60,266 bases of DNA from Pseudonocardia sp. CNS-004 (GTDB taxonomy: Bacteria > Actinomycetota > Actinomycetes > Mycobacteriales > Pseudonocardiaceae), in NCBI GenBank assembly GCA_001942185.1, contig MKJV01000107.1, positions 1 to 60,266 on the forward strand. Reading direction: 5' to 3'. Position 1 is the first letter of the stretch; every line of letters begins with the position of its first letter. The notes beneath the pieces were generated by a model. It saw nothing but the letters and a program-made list of their open reading frames with translations, searched no databases and was not told the DNA's origin. This document shows, piece after piece, positions 30,340-39,882 of this stretch. The translations under genes were made by a program, and so were the position numbers.

Positions 30340-32885
30340 ATGGCCGACACGTGGACCCTCGAGTTCGACGGGTGCGACCCGGGCGGTGAGGGCCGCCGCG
30401 AGGCGCTGTGCACTCTCGGCAACGGGCGGTTCGCCACCCGCGGCGCAGCACCCGAGTCGGGCGCGGACGGCGTCCACTACCCCGGGACGTACGCCGCGGG
30501 CGTCTACAACCGGCTGCGCGACGACATCGCCGGCAGGGTGGTCGAGAACGAGAGCATGGTGAACCTGCCGAACTGGCTCGACCTGCGGTTTGGCATCGGC
30601 AACGGCGACTGGATCGACCTGCCGGGCGTCCGGGTGCTGGTACACCGGTGGGCGCTCGACATGAGACGCGGTGTCCTGACCCGCAAGCTCCGCTTCGTCG
30701 ACGCGGCCGGCCGGACCACCGCGGTGCGGCAGCGGCGGATCGTCAGCATGGAGCAGCCGCAACTCGCGGCGCTGCACACGGTGGTGACCGCCGAGGACTG
30801 GAGCGGGACGCTCCGGCTGGCGTCCGGGATCGACGGCGCGGTGACCAACACCGGCGTCGCCCGGTACGCCGGGATGGCGAGCGACCACCTGGAGGTGGTC
30901 GCCACCGCCGAGCCTGCGCCGCACACGCTCCTGCTGGTGGCTCGGACCAACCAGTCCGAGGTGCGGATCGCGGAGGCGGCGCGAACGCGGGTGCAGCGCA
31001 CCGGAGCAGCGGAGCCGGAGCCTCGCCTGGTGCGGGACGGGGAGCGGATCGCCCACGAGTTCGAGGTCGCCCTGCGCTCCGGCGAGTCGGTGAGCGTGGA
31101 GAAGGTCGTCGCCCTGCAGACCTCGCGCGACCCAGCCATCTCCGAACCCGCGCTCGCCGTCGTCGAGCAGGTGGCCGGCGCCCCTGGCTTCGACGAGCTG
31201 CTCACCCGGCACGAGTTGGCGTGGCACCAGCTGTGGCGACGGTTCCGCGTCGAGCTCGGCGATCTCGCCGGCGACGGCGGGAAGCGCCACACCACCGACG
31301 AGATGCTCCGCACCGTGCGGCTGAGCGTGTTCCACGTGCTGCAGGCGGTCTCCCCGCATAACGTCGAGCTCGACGCCGGCCTCCCTGCCCGCGGCCTGCA
31401 CGGCGAGGCCTACCGCGGGCACGTGTTCTGGGACGAGCTGTTCGCCCTCCCGCTCCTGACCCTGCGGCTGCCCGGCCTGGCCCGTGCGCTGCTGCGCTAC
31501 CGCACCCGGCGGCTCGACGCCGCGCGGCGGTCCGCCCGGGAGGCCGGGCACGCCGGGGCGATGTACCCGTGGCAGTCGGGGAGTGACGGGCGGGAGGAGA
31601 CGCAGCGGGTGCACCTGAACCCGCGGTCGGGGCGTTGGCTGCCCGATGCCAGCCACCTCCAGCGCCACGTCGGCATCGCGGTCGGCTACAACATCTGGCA
31701 GTACTATCAGGCGACCGGGGACATCGAGTTCCTCGCCGAGCACGGCGCGGAGACCTTGCTCGAGATCGCCCGGTTCTTCGCGGGCGCAACCACCTACGAC
31801 GCGTCGCGGGATCGGTTCCGCATCCGCGGGGTGATGGGGCCGGACGAGTACAGCACCCGCTACCCGGGGGCAGCCGAGCCAGGGATCGACGACAACGCCT
31901 ACACCAACGTGATGGCGGTGTGGCTGCTGGTGCGCGCCCAGGACGTGCTGGACGTGCTCCCGCCGACCCGGCGGACGGAGCTCGTCGAGGGCCTCGGCCT
32001 GAGCTCTGAGGAGCTGCTGCACTGGCGTGACGTCAGCCGGCGCATGTACGTGCCGATCGCGCCGGACGGGATCATCAGCCAGTTCGAGGGCTACCGGGAC
32101 CTGCCCGAGCTCGACTGGGACGCTACCGCCGCCGCTACGGCAACATCCAGCGCCTCGACCGCATCCTCGAGGCCGAGGGCCGGTCGGTGGACGACTACCA
32201 GGTCTCCAAACAGGCCGACGTCCTCATGCTGTTCTACCTGCTGTCCGCCGACGAGCTGCGCCAGTTGCTCGGTGGGCTCGGCTACGCGCTTCCGGCGGAG
32301 GCCATCCCGCGCACGATCGAGTACTACCTCGCGCGCACGTCGCACGGCTCCACGCTGAGCGCTCTCGTGCACGCCTGGGTCCTGGCCCGGGCGAACCGGG
32401 CACAGGCGCTCGAGCACTTCGAGCGCGCCGTCGCCAGCGACTTCGCGGACATCCAGGGCGGAACCACCGCCGAGGGCATCCATATCGGGGCGATGGCGGG
32501 CTCGGTGGACCTGCTGCAGCGCTGCTTCGCCGGCCTGGAGACCCGCCACGACGCGCTCTGGTTCAACCCGCACTGGCCGCTCAGCCTCGGACGGCTGGAG
32601 TTCGCCGTCGAGTATCGCGGGCAGCCGATCACGGTTCGCGTCGTCGGCCGCGAGGTCACCGTGTCCGCCGGGCCGGGAGGCGACGGTCCAGTGCGGATCG
32701 GTTGCGGCAACGAGGTGTGCGAGCTGCGGCCGGGCGAGACGATGCGATTCCTGGCCGTCGGAGCGCCCCAGGAGGGCGCCTCGGTCCAGGAGGTGGGCGT
32801 TGGCGGCTCCACCGGTCGCGCGAGCTCGTCGATGCAGGAGCCTCCGCGACTGCCGAAGAACCTGTCCGACGGTGCCATCCGATGA
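30340..32885 (+). CDS. Glycoside hydrolase family 65 (disaccharide phosphorylase-like), one frame break
   Basis: About 848 residues. N-terminal beta-sandwich (NGRFATRGAAPESGADGVHYPG), then the (alpha/alpha)6 barrel with VFWDELFALP, YPWQSGSDGREE, LNPRSGRWLPDASHLQRHV and the general acid Glu in GVMGPDEYS. After a shift near 32125: VSKQADVLMLFYLL, YYLARTSHGSTLSALVHAWV and GGTTAEGIHIGAMAGS. Family members phosphorolyse trehalose, maltose or kojibiose; specificity cannot be read here. M. tuberculosis Rv2006 (DosR regulon) carries a GH65 module fused to a trehalose-phosphate phosphatase. That phosphatase domain is absent here. Confidence 0.9.
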
Positions 32886-32985
32886 AGCCCGGGCCGGCCC
32901 GTCGGGCTCGATCAGTCCGGTCGGCCGTCTCCGTGCGGGCCGGACGGCCGCAGCGTCGTAGCCGGGAGCGGAGCAGCGTGGCGGC

Positions 32986-34494
32986 ATGACGACAAGCGAC
33001 GAAACCGAGCGCAAATACGTGCAGACGGCGGGTCGTGATCTCCCGGACTGGACCCGAACCGCCGGCATCGACAGGACCGCCGATCTCGAGGAACAGACGC
33101 TGCACGCCGTCTACTTCGACACCGCGGACCTCGACCTTCTCCGGCACGGCGTGACGCTTCGCCACCGGACCGGTGGCGAAACCCCGAGTTGGACCCTGAA
33201 GCTGCCGGTCGGGAGCGACACGCGGGAGGAGATCCGCATCGCCGGCGAGCGCGACCGCCTGTGGACGCAGCGCCCGCCCTCTGACCTCATCGCACTGGTG
33301 CGGGCCCACACGCGGGGCAGACCGGTGGACGTGGTCGCCAACCTGGTCACGCGCAGGCGGCGCACGATGTTGCTCGGCGCATCCGGTGAGACCGTGGCCG
33401 AGGTCGACGACGACCTCGTGAGCGCCGTCCCGGCCGGTGATGTGGCACCGACCGGATGGCACGAGATCGAGGTCGAGCTGAGCGAGGGCGTGGACGTCGA
33501 CACCCTCGACAGGATCGAGGGTCACCTCCTCGACTCCGGGGCGCAGCGGGCCACATCCACGTCGAAGCTGGGCAGAGCGCTGGCCGAACGCCTGCCCGCC
33601 CCGAGCAGACGGCGCGGACGTCCAACTGCCGGTGACGTCGTGCTCGACGGGCTCGCAGACCAGGTCGACCGGCTCGGGCGATGGGACCCCCAGGTCAGGC
33701 TGGAGCGGGAGGACGCCGTGCACCAGATGCGGGTGTGCTGCCGTCGACTGCGCAGCATCTTGCAGGCGTACCGCGCGGTTCTCGACCGCGAACACACGGC
33801 AGGGCTGGTCGAGGAACTGAGATGGTTGGGCGACGTGCTCGGAACGGCACGCGACCTCGAAGTGCTCCGGGCCCGTTTCACCGAGGCGGCGCGGCGGGTC
33901 GACCTCGACGGCGAACAGGTGGCTCAGGACCTGGATCAGTACTTCGCGGTCCGGCAGAACGACGCCCGCTGCGAAGTGCTAGCCGCTCTCGACAGCGACC
34001 GGTACCTCGAGCTGCTCGCCGCGCTGGACGCCCTCCTCGAGACACCTCCGTTCACGGAGAAGGCATGGAAACCGGCCGGCATCGTCCTCGCCGAACCGCT
34101 GGCCCGCAGCGCACGGCGGGTGGCGCGGCACCTGCGCGCCGCGGCCGACGGCGACGACCCCACCGAACACGACACCGAGCTGCACGAGGCACGCAAGGCC
34201 GCGAAGCGGCTCCGATACGCAGCGGAGGCTGCGGTCCCGGCTCTGGGCAACCGGGCTGCCCGGCTTGCGCGCGCGGCTCGCCGGGTCCAAGACATCCTCG
34301 GCGAGCGTCAGGATGCGGTCGTCGCACGCCCGGTGCTGCGTGAGATCGCAGCCGGGAGCATCGGTCACGACACCTTCGGCTACGGCGTTCTGTACGAGCG
34401 GGAGGCGGCGGACATCCGTGCCGTGGAGGACGCGCTTCCGGCCGCATGGCGCGCTGCCCGGCGGCCCCTGACCAAGCTGGCACGCGGTCGGTAG
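32986..34494 (+). CDS. CYTH-CHAD protein (triphosphate tunnel plus polyphosphate-binding domain)
   Basis: An intact 502-residue protein. The CYTH domain (1-200) has the ExExK-type start ETERKYV, VYFDTADLDLLRHGVTLRHR, WTLKLP and the paired EIEVELSEG. The CHAD domain (220-490) has VHQMRVCCRRLRSILQAYR and ELHEARKAAKRLRYAAEA, whose conserved His/Arg/Lys residues contact polyphosphate. CHAD proteins localise to polyphosphate granules. Plus strand, stand-alone, about 100 bases after GH65. It fits a stored-phosphate or stress role. Confidence 0.92.
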   Translation: MTTSDETERKYVQTAGRDLPDWTRTAGIDRTADLEEQTLHAVYFDTADLDLLRHGVTLRHRTGGETPSWTLKLPVGSDTREEIRIAGERDRLWTQRPPSDLIALVRAHTRGRPVDVVANLVTRRRRTMLLGASGETVAEVDDDLVSAVPAGDVAPTGWHEIEVELSEGVDVDTLDRIEGHLLDSGAQRATSTSKLGRALAERLPAPSRRRGRPTAGDVVLDGLADQVDRLGRWDPQVRLEREDAVHQMRVCCRRLRSILQAYRAVLDREHTAGLVEELRWLGDVLGTARDLEVLRARFTEAARRVDLDGEQVAQDLDQYFAVRQNDARCEVLAALDSDRYLELLAALDALLETPPFTEKAWKPAGIVLAEPLARSARRVARHLRAAADGDDPTEHDTELHEARKAAKRLRYAAEAAVPALGNRAARLARAARRVQDILGERQDAVVARPVLREIAAGSIGHDTFGYGVLYEREAADIRAVEDALPAAWRAARRPLTKLARGR

Positions 34495-34790
34495 GTGGCC
34501 GCGGCCGGCGTCTCGGACGGCGTGACCCGGATGTCGCCCATCAGCTCGTCGACGGCAACGGCAACGGCGACGGACGTCTGCGTCTTGCAGGAGCGGCACC
34601 AGCGGTAGCCGCTGACCACGACGGCGTGGACGGGGGGGAGTGCACGCACTGGCGCAGCCGGCGCGATGGATCCGGCAGCTGATGCGCTCGAACGGGTCGA
34701 GGCCGGCGTCCTCGGCGTGCAGTGTCGTGGCGACGCGGTGGTCCGCCACGTCGGAGTATCTGGCCGGGCCTGGAGGTTCCCGCCGTTCCT
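34495..34790 (-). pseudogene. Possible small zinc-ribbon protein, frame-broken
   Basis: On the minus strand, LHAEDAGLDPFERISCRIHR, then VHAVVVSGYRWCRSCKTQTS, then VDELMGDIRVTPSE resembles a small actinobacterial protein of about 90 residues with a CRSC knuckle. At least one shift separates the pieces and neither end is clear. It overlaps the CHAD 3' end if read through. The plus strand of 34495-34926 shows nothing else except the start of the next gene. Confidence 0.35.
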
Positions 34791-34926
34791 CACCGACAGG
34801 TTTCGTCTTGCTGCCCGGCGTGGCGGGTTCACAGAGGACAAGGTCCCACCTTCCCGGGCCTGACGCGGCGGTGAACCGGACCCACGGCCCGCAGCGGTGC
34901 CCGGGCTGCGCGGCGACTATGCCTGG

Positions 34927-36155
34927 TATGCGAACCCTCCGGCGCTTCGACGAGCTGAGTCGCGGAGACGTCGAGCTGGCGGGAGGCAAAGGGGCCAACC
35001 TCGGGGAGCTCGTGAGGGCAGGACTGCCCGTCCCACCGGGCTTCGTGCTGACGACCACGGCGTACCGCGAGTTCGTCACGGTCACCGGTATGGCCGACCG
35101 CGTGCTGGCGCTCGCCGATGTACCGCCCGACGCGGACCCGCGCGCTATGACACCGCATCCGCACGCATCCGGGACGCGTTCGACTCGGCCGTGGTTCCCC
35201 GGGGGCTCGTCCAGGAGCTGCTCGAGGAGCGCTGGGCCCTCGGTGACGGGCCCGTCGCGGTCCGGTCGTCGGCGACCGCGGAGGATCTCGAGGGCGCCAG
35301 CTTCGCCGGTCAGCAGGACACCTACCTCGACGTGCGTGGCGACGACGCGCTGCTCACGGCGGTGCGGAACTGTTGGTCCTCGCTCTGGACGGCACGCGCG
35401 ATGGCCTACCGGGCTCGCCGGGGCATCGCGCCATCGGTCGTCGCGCTCGCCGTCGTCGTGCAGCGGATGGTGGACGCCGAGGCGGCGGGAATCCTGTTCA
35501 CCGCCAATCCCGCGAACGGCCGCCGGGACGAGACGGTGATCTCGGCGGCGTGGGGGCTCGGCGAGTCCGTCGTGAGCGGGTCCGTGACCCCCGACGACGT
35601 CGTCGTGGAGATGCCCGCCGGGCGGGTGTGCTTGCACAACACGGGGCACAAGGCGGTGATGACCGTGCCGACCGGTCGGGGGATCGCCGAACGGCCCGTG
35701 CCCGAGGAGCAGCGTGACAGCCCGGTCCTCGACGACGCGGCCGCCGTCGCGCTCGCCCGGCTGGGTGCCCGGATCGAGGCCGTCTTCGGCGCGCCCCAGG
35801 ACGTGGAGTGGGCACGCGCAGGCGGCGAGTTCTGGATCCTCCAGGCCCGGCGGAGCCGGTGGTTCTACTCCCAGCTGTTCGGAGCGTCGATCGAGGTCGA
35901 CGGGGGACCGGCTACGGCATGGTGACCACCGGCTCGGACGCGGGGATCGGCGGCGGGATCGTCTCCGCGCCACCGGACGCCCCGGCCTGGGTCACCTTCT
36001 ACGTCGCGGTGTGCGTTCTCGACGCGGCCCTCGCCCGGGCCGGCGAGCTCGGGGGCCGGACGGCGATGGTGCCGACCGAGATCGGTCCCGGCATGGCGTT
36101 CGCGATGTTCGCCGACCCGGACGGCAACGTCATCGGCCTGTTCGCCGAGTCATGA
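34927..36155 (+). pseudogene. PPDK/PEP-synthase N-terminal domain fused to a truncated VOC (glyoxalase-fold) protein
   Basis: The first part is a PPDK/PEP-synthase ATP-grasp domain: RFDELSRGDVELAGGKGANL, then after a shift near 35150 VRSSATAEDLEGASFAGQQ, VVQRMVDAEAAGILFTANP and PQDVEWARAGGEFWILQAR. At about 35855 the protein passes in frame into RWFYSQLFGASIE, a VOC-family start. After a shift near 35915, GYGMVTTGSDAGIGGGIV and GMAFAMFADPDGNVIGLFAE follow. The swivelling and PEP domains (about 500 residues) and the VOC N-terminus are missing, so this is a deletion fusion. Confidence 0.8.
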
Positions 36156-36553
36156 GCGGCCGGATCGCCGGGGCAGCCGGCACGACGGCGCTCGGCGTCG
36201 GGTCGCCGCTCGTCACCGACCCGTACCAGGTAACGATGGCGCTCGTCTACCTCCGTGAGGGTCTCACCGCCCCCGCGACGTTCAGCCTCATCACGCGCGA
36301 GCTGGGTCCCGATCGGGGTTTCCTGGTCGCGGCCGGGCTGGCCGACGTGCTCGATCACCTCGAGCGGTTCCACATCGGCGAGGGCGACCTGGACGTGTTC
36401 GCCGACCTGCTGGCCTGCTGGACGAGACCCCGCCGCCCGGGAGCGAACCGCTGCTCGAGCCGGTCGTGCGAGCCGGCCGCCGGACCGGGAAGCGGTCGTC
36501 CGCGGCCGAGGCTCATCTCCCACCTCCGGCTGCTCCACCTGAGACTCCCGTGA
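36152..36553 (+). pseudogene. pncB: Nicotinate phosphoribosyltransferase with internal deletion
   Basis: The N-terminal 75 residues match nicotinate phosphoribosyltransferase: SPLVTDPYQVTMALVYLREG, ATFSLITRELGPDRGFLVAA and LADVLDHLERFHIGEGDL. Right after FADLLACW another frame gives ETPPPGSEPLLEPVVRAGRR, the family's C-terminal segment. The roughly 300 residues between, including the active site, are gone. The start overlaps the VOC stop. In M. tuberculosis, pncB2 (Rv0573c) is a DosR-regulon gene, so this remnant fits the island. Confidence 0.7.
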
Positions 36554-36591
36554 GCGCCGCAGCGCTGGGAGGTGCCGTCGGGCCCGTGGCG

Positions 36592-36679
36592 GTGCCGTTG
36601 GTCCCGACCGGTCCGACGCTCCCTTCCATGAGGGGCGACGGCCTGCCGAGGGCCCTCGCCCCGGGAGGACGAACGACTC
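36592..36679. promoter_or_regulatory. Two DosR-like sites upstream of the Rv1733c-like gene
   Basis: GTGCCGTTGGTCCC (36592-36605) shares CGTTGGTCCC with the 27314 and 44565 sites. AGGACGAACGACTC (36666-36679) shares GGACGAACG with the 44657 site. Both precede the start at 36794. The stretch 36554-36793 is otherwise empty. Confidence 0.5.
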
Positions 36680-36793
36680 TTCGGTGAGGGGCCGGGAGCC
36701 GCTGTCGGGGCCCGAGTGCGCCTGCCAACGTACGGGTGAGCCGGCGAAGCGGGACGAGCAGCGTCGCCGTCCCCCGCCCAGGAGGTGATCCGG

Positions 36794-37371
36794 ATGCACA
36801 GCGACCGAGAACCCGCGCCCCCGCGGGACAGAATGCGGTGTCGGCCGACCGATCGCGTCGAGGATGCCATCGCCTGGCTTCTCACAGCCGCGGCGTTGAT
36901 CCTGGTCGTCGCGGCCGGCATCACCGGTTTCGCCGTGCACGGCCGGCAGGTCGACCGTGCGGATGCCGAGAGCGCGACACGGTGGCCGACGACCGCGGTG
37001 GTACTCGAGGACGCCCACTGGTGATCGGCGGCTCCGGCGAGTGGATTCCGGTGCGGGTCGAGGCGAGGTGGACCGATCGGACCGGGACCGAGCGCACAGG
37101 CATGGTCAGCGCGGGCACGGCGACGGCCGCCGGCACCGTCGTGGAGATCTGGCTGGACGAGGAAGGCCGCGTGGTGGACGAACCGATCCAGCCCTTGACC
37201 GCCGTCCTGCTCGGGATCGGGGCGGCCGGCGGGGTGCTCGCCATAGGTGGCGCGCTCCTGTACGCGCTGTGGAGCGCGGTGCGGTCGGTCACCGGCGCCG
37301 CGAACGACCGGCGGTGGGAGCGGGAATGGGCGCAGGTGGAACCGGTCTGGAGCAGCCGGCGCTTCCAGTGA
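36794..37371 (+). CDS. Rv1733c-family membrane protein, one frame break
   Basis: About 192 residues. ATG 36794 has AGGAGG 8 bases upstream. TM1 is WLLTAAALILVVAAGITGFAV. After a shift near 37015, GSGEWIPVRVEARWTDRTG and GMVSAGTATAAGTVVEIWLD form the outer domain. Then comes a second helix (LLGIGAAGGVLAIGGALLYALW) and a charged tail. Two helices flanking an extracytoplasmic domain define this family; Rv1733c is a DosR-regulon antigen. Function unknown. Confidence 0.85.
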
Positions 37372-37419
37372 ACGGTGCCGGTCGGGCCTCGACGAGGGGC
37401 CGGGATCCCGGACGGTCGG

Positions 37420-37433
37420 GGGACGTTCGCCTC
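37420..37433. promoter_or_regulatory. DosR-like site upstream of the CBS gene
   Basis: GGGACGTTCGCCTC deviates from GGGnCnnnnGnCCC at one base. It lies 77 bases upstream of the CBS start at 37511. Confidence 0.45.
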
Positions 37434-37510
37434 TGCAGTCCGCGGCGCGCCGGCCCGACAGTGGCGCCGGAGTTCGGGCGAGCGCCCGAGCCGATCCGGA
37501 GGAGGCAACC

Positions 37511-37969
37511 GTGAAAGTACGAGATGCGATGAGCAGCCCGGCGATCTCGCTGAAGGCCGACGTGCCCGCGAAGGCGGCGGCCGCACTGCTGGTGTCGCAC
37601 GGCTACACAGCCGCGCCCGTCGTCGACGAAGGTGAGCGGGTGATCGGCATCGCCACCGAGGCCGATCTGGTGCGGGGCCGCATCGCGCCCGAGGGCTGGG
37701 CGGTCGAGGAGGAGCAGCCGGAGCCTCGGGTGCGGGAGGTCATGACGGAGGCACCTGTCGTGGCCGCGTCCGGAGAGGATCTGGCCGACGTCGTCGCCAC
37801 CATGCTCGACCGAGGTATCCGGTCCGTGCCGGTCACCGATGCCGGTCGTCTGGTCGGAGTGCTCACCCGGCGCGACGTCCTGCGTCTGGTCGCTCACGGC
37901 ACGCTGACGTCCGAGGAGGCCTGGCGTCAGCGGGTGGGGATGGCGAGCCACGATCGGGGTGCGGTCTGA
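37511..37969 (+). CDS. Two-CBS-domain protein (Hrp1-like)
   Basis: An intact 152-residue protein starts at GTG 37511 behind GGAGG. CBS1: VRDAMSSPAISLKADVP...RVIGIATEADLV. CBS2: VREVMTEAPVVAASGED...RLVGVLTRRDVL. The spacing is that of a single Bateman module. The closest known type is M. tuberculosis Hrp1 (Rv2626c), a DosR-regulon protein. The nucleotide ligand is not determined by motif. It is convergent with the FBP aldolase/phosphatase gene. Confidence 0.92.
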   Translation: MKVRDAMSSPAISLKADVPAKAAAALLVSHGYTAAPVVDEGERVIGIATEADLVRGRIAPEGWAVEEEQPEPRVREVMTEAPVVAASGEDLADVVATMLDRGIRSVPVTDAGRLVGVLTRRDVLRLVAHGTLTSEEAWRQRVGMASHDRGAV

Positions 37970-38023
37970 CGGCAGGCCCTGACAGGCGAGGCAGCGCCGC
38001 CGCAGGGGGCTCCGCCGTACAGC

Positions 38024-38052
38024 GAGGCCCCGGCCGATCCGGCCGGGGCCTC
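38024..38052. terminator. Bidirectional hairpin terminator
   Basis: GAGGCCCCGGCC, GATCC and GGCCGGGGCCTC form a perfect 12-bp stem with a 5-base loop. It sits between the convergent CBS and FBP aldolase/phosphatase genes, so it likely serves both. Confidence 0.75.
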
Positions 38053-38082
38053 CCTGCTGTCACCGGCTGTTCCTCGCCGCCG

Positions 38083-39201
38083 TCAGCGGGCTGCTGGGAC
38101 CCGTGGCTCCGTCAGGGGCTGCCAGCGGTCGGCGAGGTTGGCCTCGAGCTGGTGCATCGTCGTGTACTCGAGGTCCTCCAGTGCGAGCCGGTGCGGCTCG
38201 AAGGGGCCGTGGCGGCGCAGGTAGTCCATCACCTCGTTGGCCTGGCTGCGCGCCCGGTCGAACGACGGGTCGTCGAACATGTCGCGTGGACCGATCAGGG
38301 CGCCGTTCTTGATCTGGAAGCCGAGTGCGACGACGCGCGGCGGGCCGTCGAACCGCGCCGGGGTGGCCTGTGCGAGCCCGACGGGCATGATCGGCGCGTG
38401 GTGTGAGCCCCGCATGCAGCCCGCGACCGCGTACGCCATGGCGAACGGCTCCAGCACCTCGCCGACGGCGGGAAGCCCGGACTGGCAGCGCACGATCATG
38501 ACCGGGTCGTCCTTGCCGACGTACTTGCCCGCGATCAGCGACAGGCGCTGGGTCGAGGTCGCGGCACACGGGATGCCCAACCGGATCGAGTCGATGCGGT
38601 GCACGACGTAGCGAGCGGGCGCACCGATGTACATGAGCAGGTCGTAGGTTTCGCGGGGCGTCTCGAAGGTCACCCGGCGCTCCTCGTAGAGGTCGTACAC
38701 CTCGAACCGGAACCCCACGTGCATCTTCTCGTCGATCACCAGCCCCGGGGTGTTGAACGGGTCGGCGAACATCTTGTACAGAGGAAGGTTCCAGGCACCG
38801 GGCTCGGTCTTGTCTGCGAGGAAGCAGATGACCGGTTCGCTCGGACGCTCGTCGAACTCCAGCTCGGCGTATCCCGGGCCCATCCCGCGGAGATTTCCGC
38901 TGAAGGCGTCGGAGAGCAGGTCCTGGCCCGCACCGTAGAGGCCCAGCCGCTCGGCAACGGCCGTCGTCTTCTGGAAGGTGTCCCAGGCGAAGGAGTGCAC
39001 CGGCTCCGCGTCCGCTCCGTGGCGGTGCGTCATGATCAGCGAGATGTCGTCGCCGCAGCGCGAGACGGTCCCGTCGATGAGCAGCCCGTCCGCGACCGCG
39101 GCGCTCACCGCATCGCGCGCCACCTGCAGGGCCTCCGGGTGCACTTCCGAGTGGCCGACGAAGCCGCCGGTGTCGGCCTTGATGATGCTGAGCGTGTTCA
39201 T
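38083..39201 (-). CDS. Class V fructose-1,6-bisphosphate aldolase/phosphatase (archaeal type)
   Basis: An intact 372-residue protein, strongly like archaeal FBP aldolase/phosphatase across its length. The Mg-binding N-terminus SIIKADTGGFVGH and CGDDISLIMTH (Asp51, Asp52) are present. So are YGAGQDLLSDAFSGN, FLADKTEPGAWNLPLYKM, FADPFNTPGLVID and the aldolase/Schiff-base segment AGKYVGKDDPVMIV (Lys226, Tyr227, Lys230). The tail YLRRHGPFEPHRL is also typical. It would condense triose phosphates and dephosphorylate FBP to F6P in one gluconeogenic enzyme. ATG 39201 is preferred to upstream in-frame ATG 39240, which lies inside a hairpin. GAPDH lies 1.2 kb upstream on the same strand. Confidence 0.95.
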   Translation of the reverse strand: MNTLSIIKADTGGFVGHSEVHPEALQVARDAVSAAVADGLLIDGTVSRCGDDISLIMTHRHGADAEPVHSFAWDTFQKTTAVAERLGLYGAGQDLLSDAFSGNLRGMGPGYAELEFDERPSEPVICFLADKTEPGAWNLPLYKMFADPFNTPGLVIDEKMHVGFRFEVYDLYEERRVTFETPRETYDLLMYIGAPARYVVHRIDSIRLGIPCAATSTQRLSLIAGKYVGKDDPVMIVRCQSGLPAVGEVLEPFAMAYAVAGCMRGSHHAPIMPVGLAQATPARFDGPPRVVALGFQIKNGALIGPRDMFDDPSFDRARSQANEVMDYLRRHGPFEPHRLALEDLEYTTMHQLEANLADRWQPLTEPRVPAAR

Positions 39202-39212
39202 GTCGCTGCTCG

Positions 39213-39245
39213 TTCCCTTGGCGTTCCGATGGAACGCCAAGGGAA
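39213..39245 (-). promoter_or_regulatory. Strong 5'-leader hairpin in front of the FBP aldolase/phosphatase
   Basis: TTCCCTTGGCGTTCC and GGAACGCCAAGGGAA form a perfect 15-bp stem with a 3-base loop, starting 12 bases before the ATG. In the minus-strand transcript the 3' arm ends AAGGGAA. This is the only Shine-Dalgarno-like sequence before the gene, so folding would hide it. Alternatively it is the terminator of the upstream stress-protein gene. Confidence 0.6.
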
Positions 39246-39268
39246 GCGCCGCCGCGGCGGCGGGGGCA

Positions 39269-39282
39269 GGGCCGATGGACCC
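39269..39282. promoter_or_regulatory. DosR-like site upstream of FBP aldolase/phosphatase
   Basis: GGGCCGATGGACCC matches GGGnCnnnnGnCCC at every fixed position. It lies 68 bases upstream of the start codon, outside the leader hairpin and within the gap after the universal stress protein. Confidence 0.5.
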
Positions 39283-39349
39283 CGAGACGGGGTACCGGAA
39301 GCACCGCAGCAGACGGGGCCTCGGAGGCCGCCCGCCGGACCCGGCTCGA

Positions 39350-39865
39350 TCAGCTTCCCGACCCTGCCGCCTGCGCGACCGCCGGCTCGTCGGCGGTGGC
39401 CGGCCTCGGGGGCCGGACGACGGTCACCGGGCACGGGGAGTGCAGCGCACAGGCCAGGCTCACCGAGCCGAGCAGCATGCTCCGGAACCCTCCGCGGCCG
39501 CGGCTCCCGACGACCAGGAGGTCCGCTCCTTCTGCGGCGTGCAGGAGCGCGTCCGCCGCGCCCCCGTCGGTGACGCGGACCGTCACCGGCGGCACGGTGG
39601 TCGCCACCGCCGGCTCGCCGGTCACCTCCTGGACGGTGCGCTCGGCGGCGCGCCGGACCTCGTCCCGCATCTGGTCGACCGGTACCGGGATCGGTCCGTA
39701 CAACGGTGCCCATGTCTCGTACCCGGGGTAGTCCGGGGGTGTGAATGCGGCGACCGCCTCGACCGCCGCGCCTCGACGTGCCGCGTCGCGCAGCGCGTAC
39801 GCCAGCGCGGCGCGGCTGCCCGGCGAGCCGTCGATGCCGACGACCACTCGTCCTCGCTCTTCCAT
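39350..39865 (-). CDS. Universal stress protein, single UspA domain
   Basis: An intact 171-residue protein: VVVGIDGSPGSRAALAYALRDAARRGA at the start of the fold, then the ATP-binding loop LLVVGSRGRGGFRSMLLGSVS and CPVTVVRPP at the end. The G-x-x-G...G-S motif predicts the ATP-binding type. It lies 17 bases downstream of DUF1918 on the same strand, so the two are probably co-transcribed. Several DosR-regulon proteins are USPs. Confidence 0.93.
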   Translation of the reverse strand: MEERGRVVVGIDGSPGSRAALAYALRDAARRGAAVEAVAAFTPPDYPGYETWAPLYGPIPVPVDQMRDEVRRAAERTVQEVTGEPAVATTVPPVTVRVTDGGAADALLHAAEGADLLVVGSRGRGGFRSMLLGSVSLACALHSPCPVTVVRPPRPATADEPAVAQAAGSGS

Positions 39866-39882
39866 GTCCTCGTCCTCTCGTA

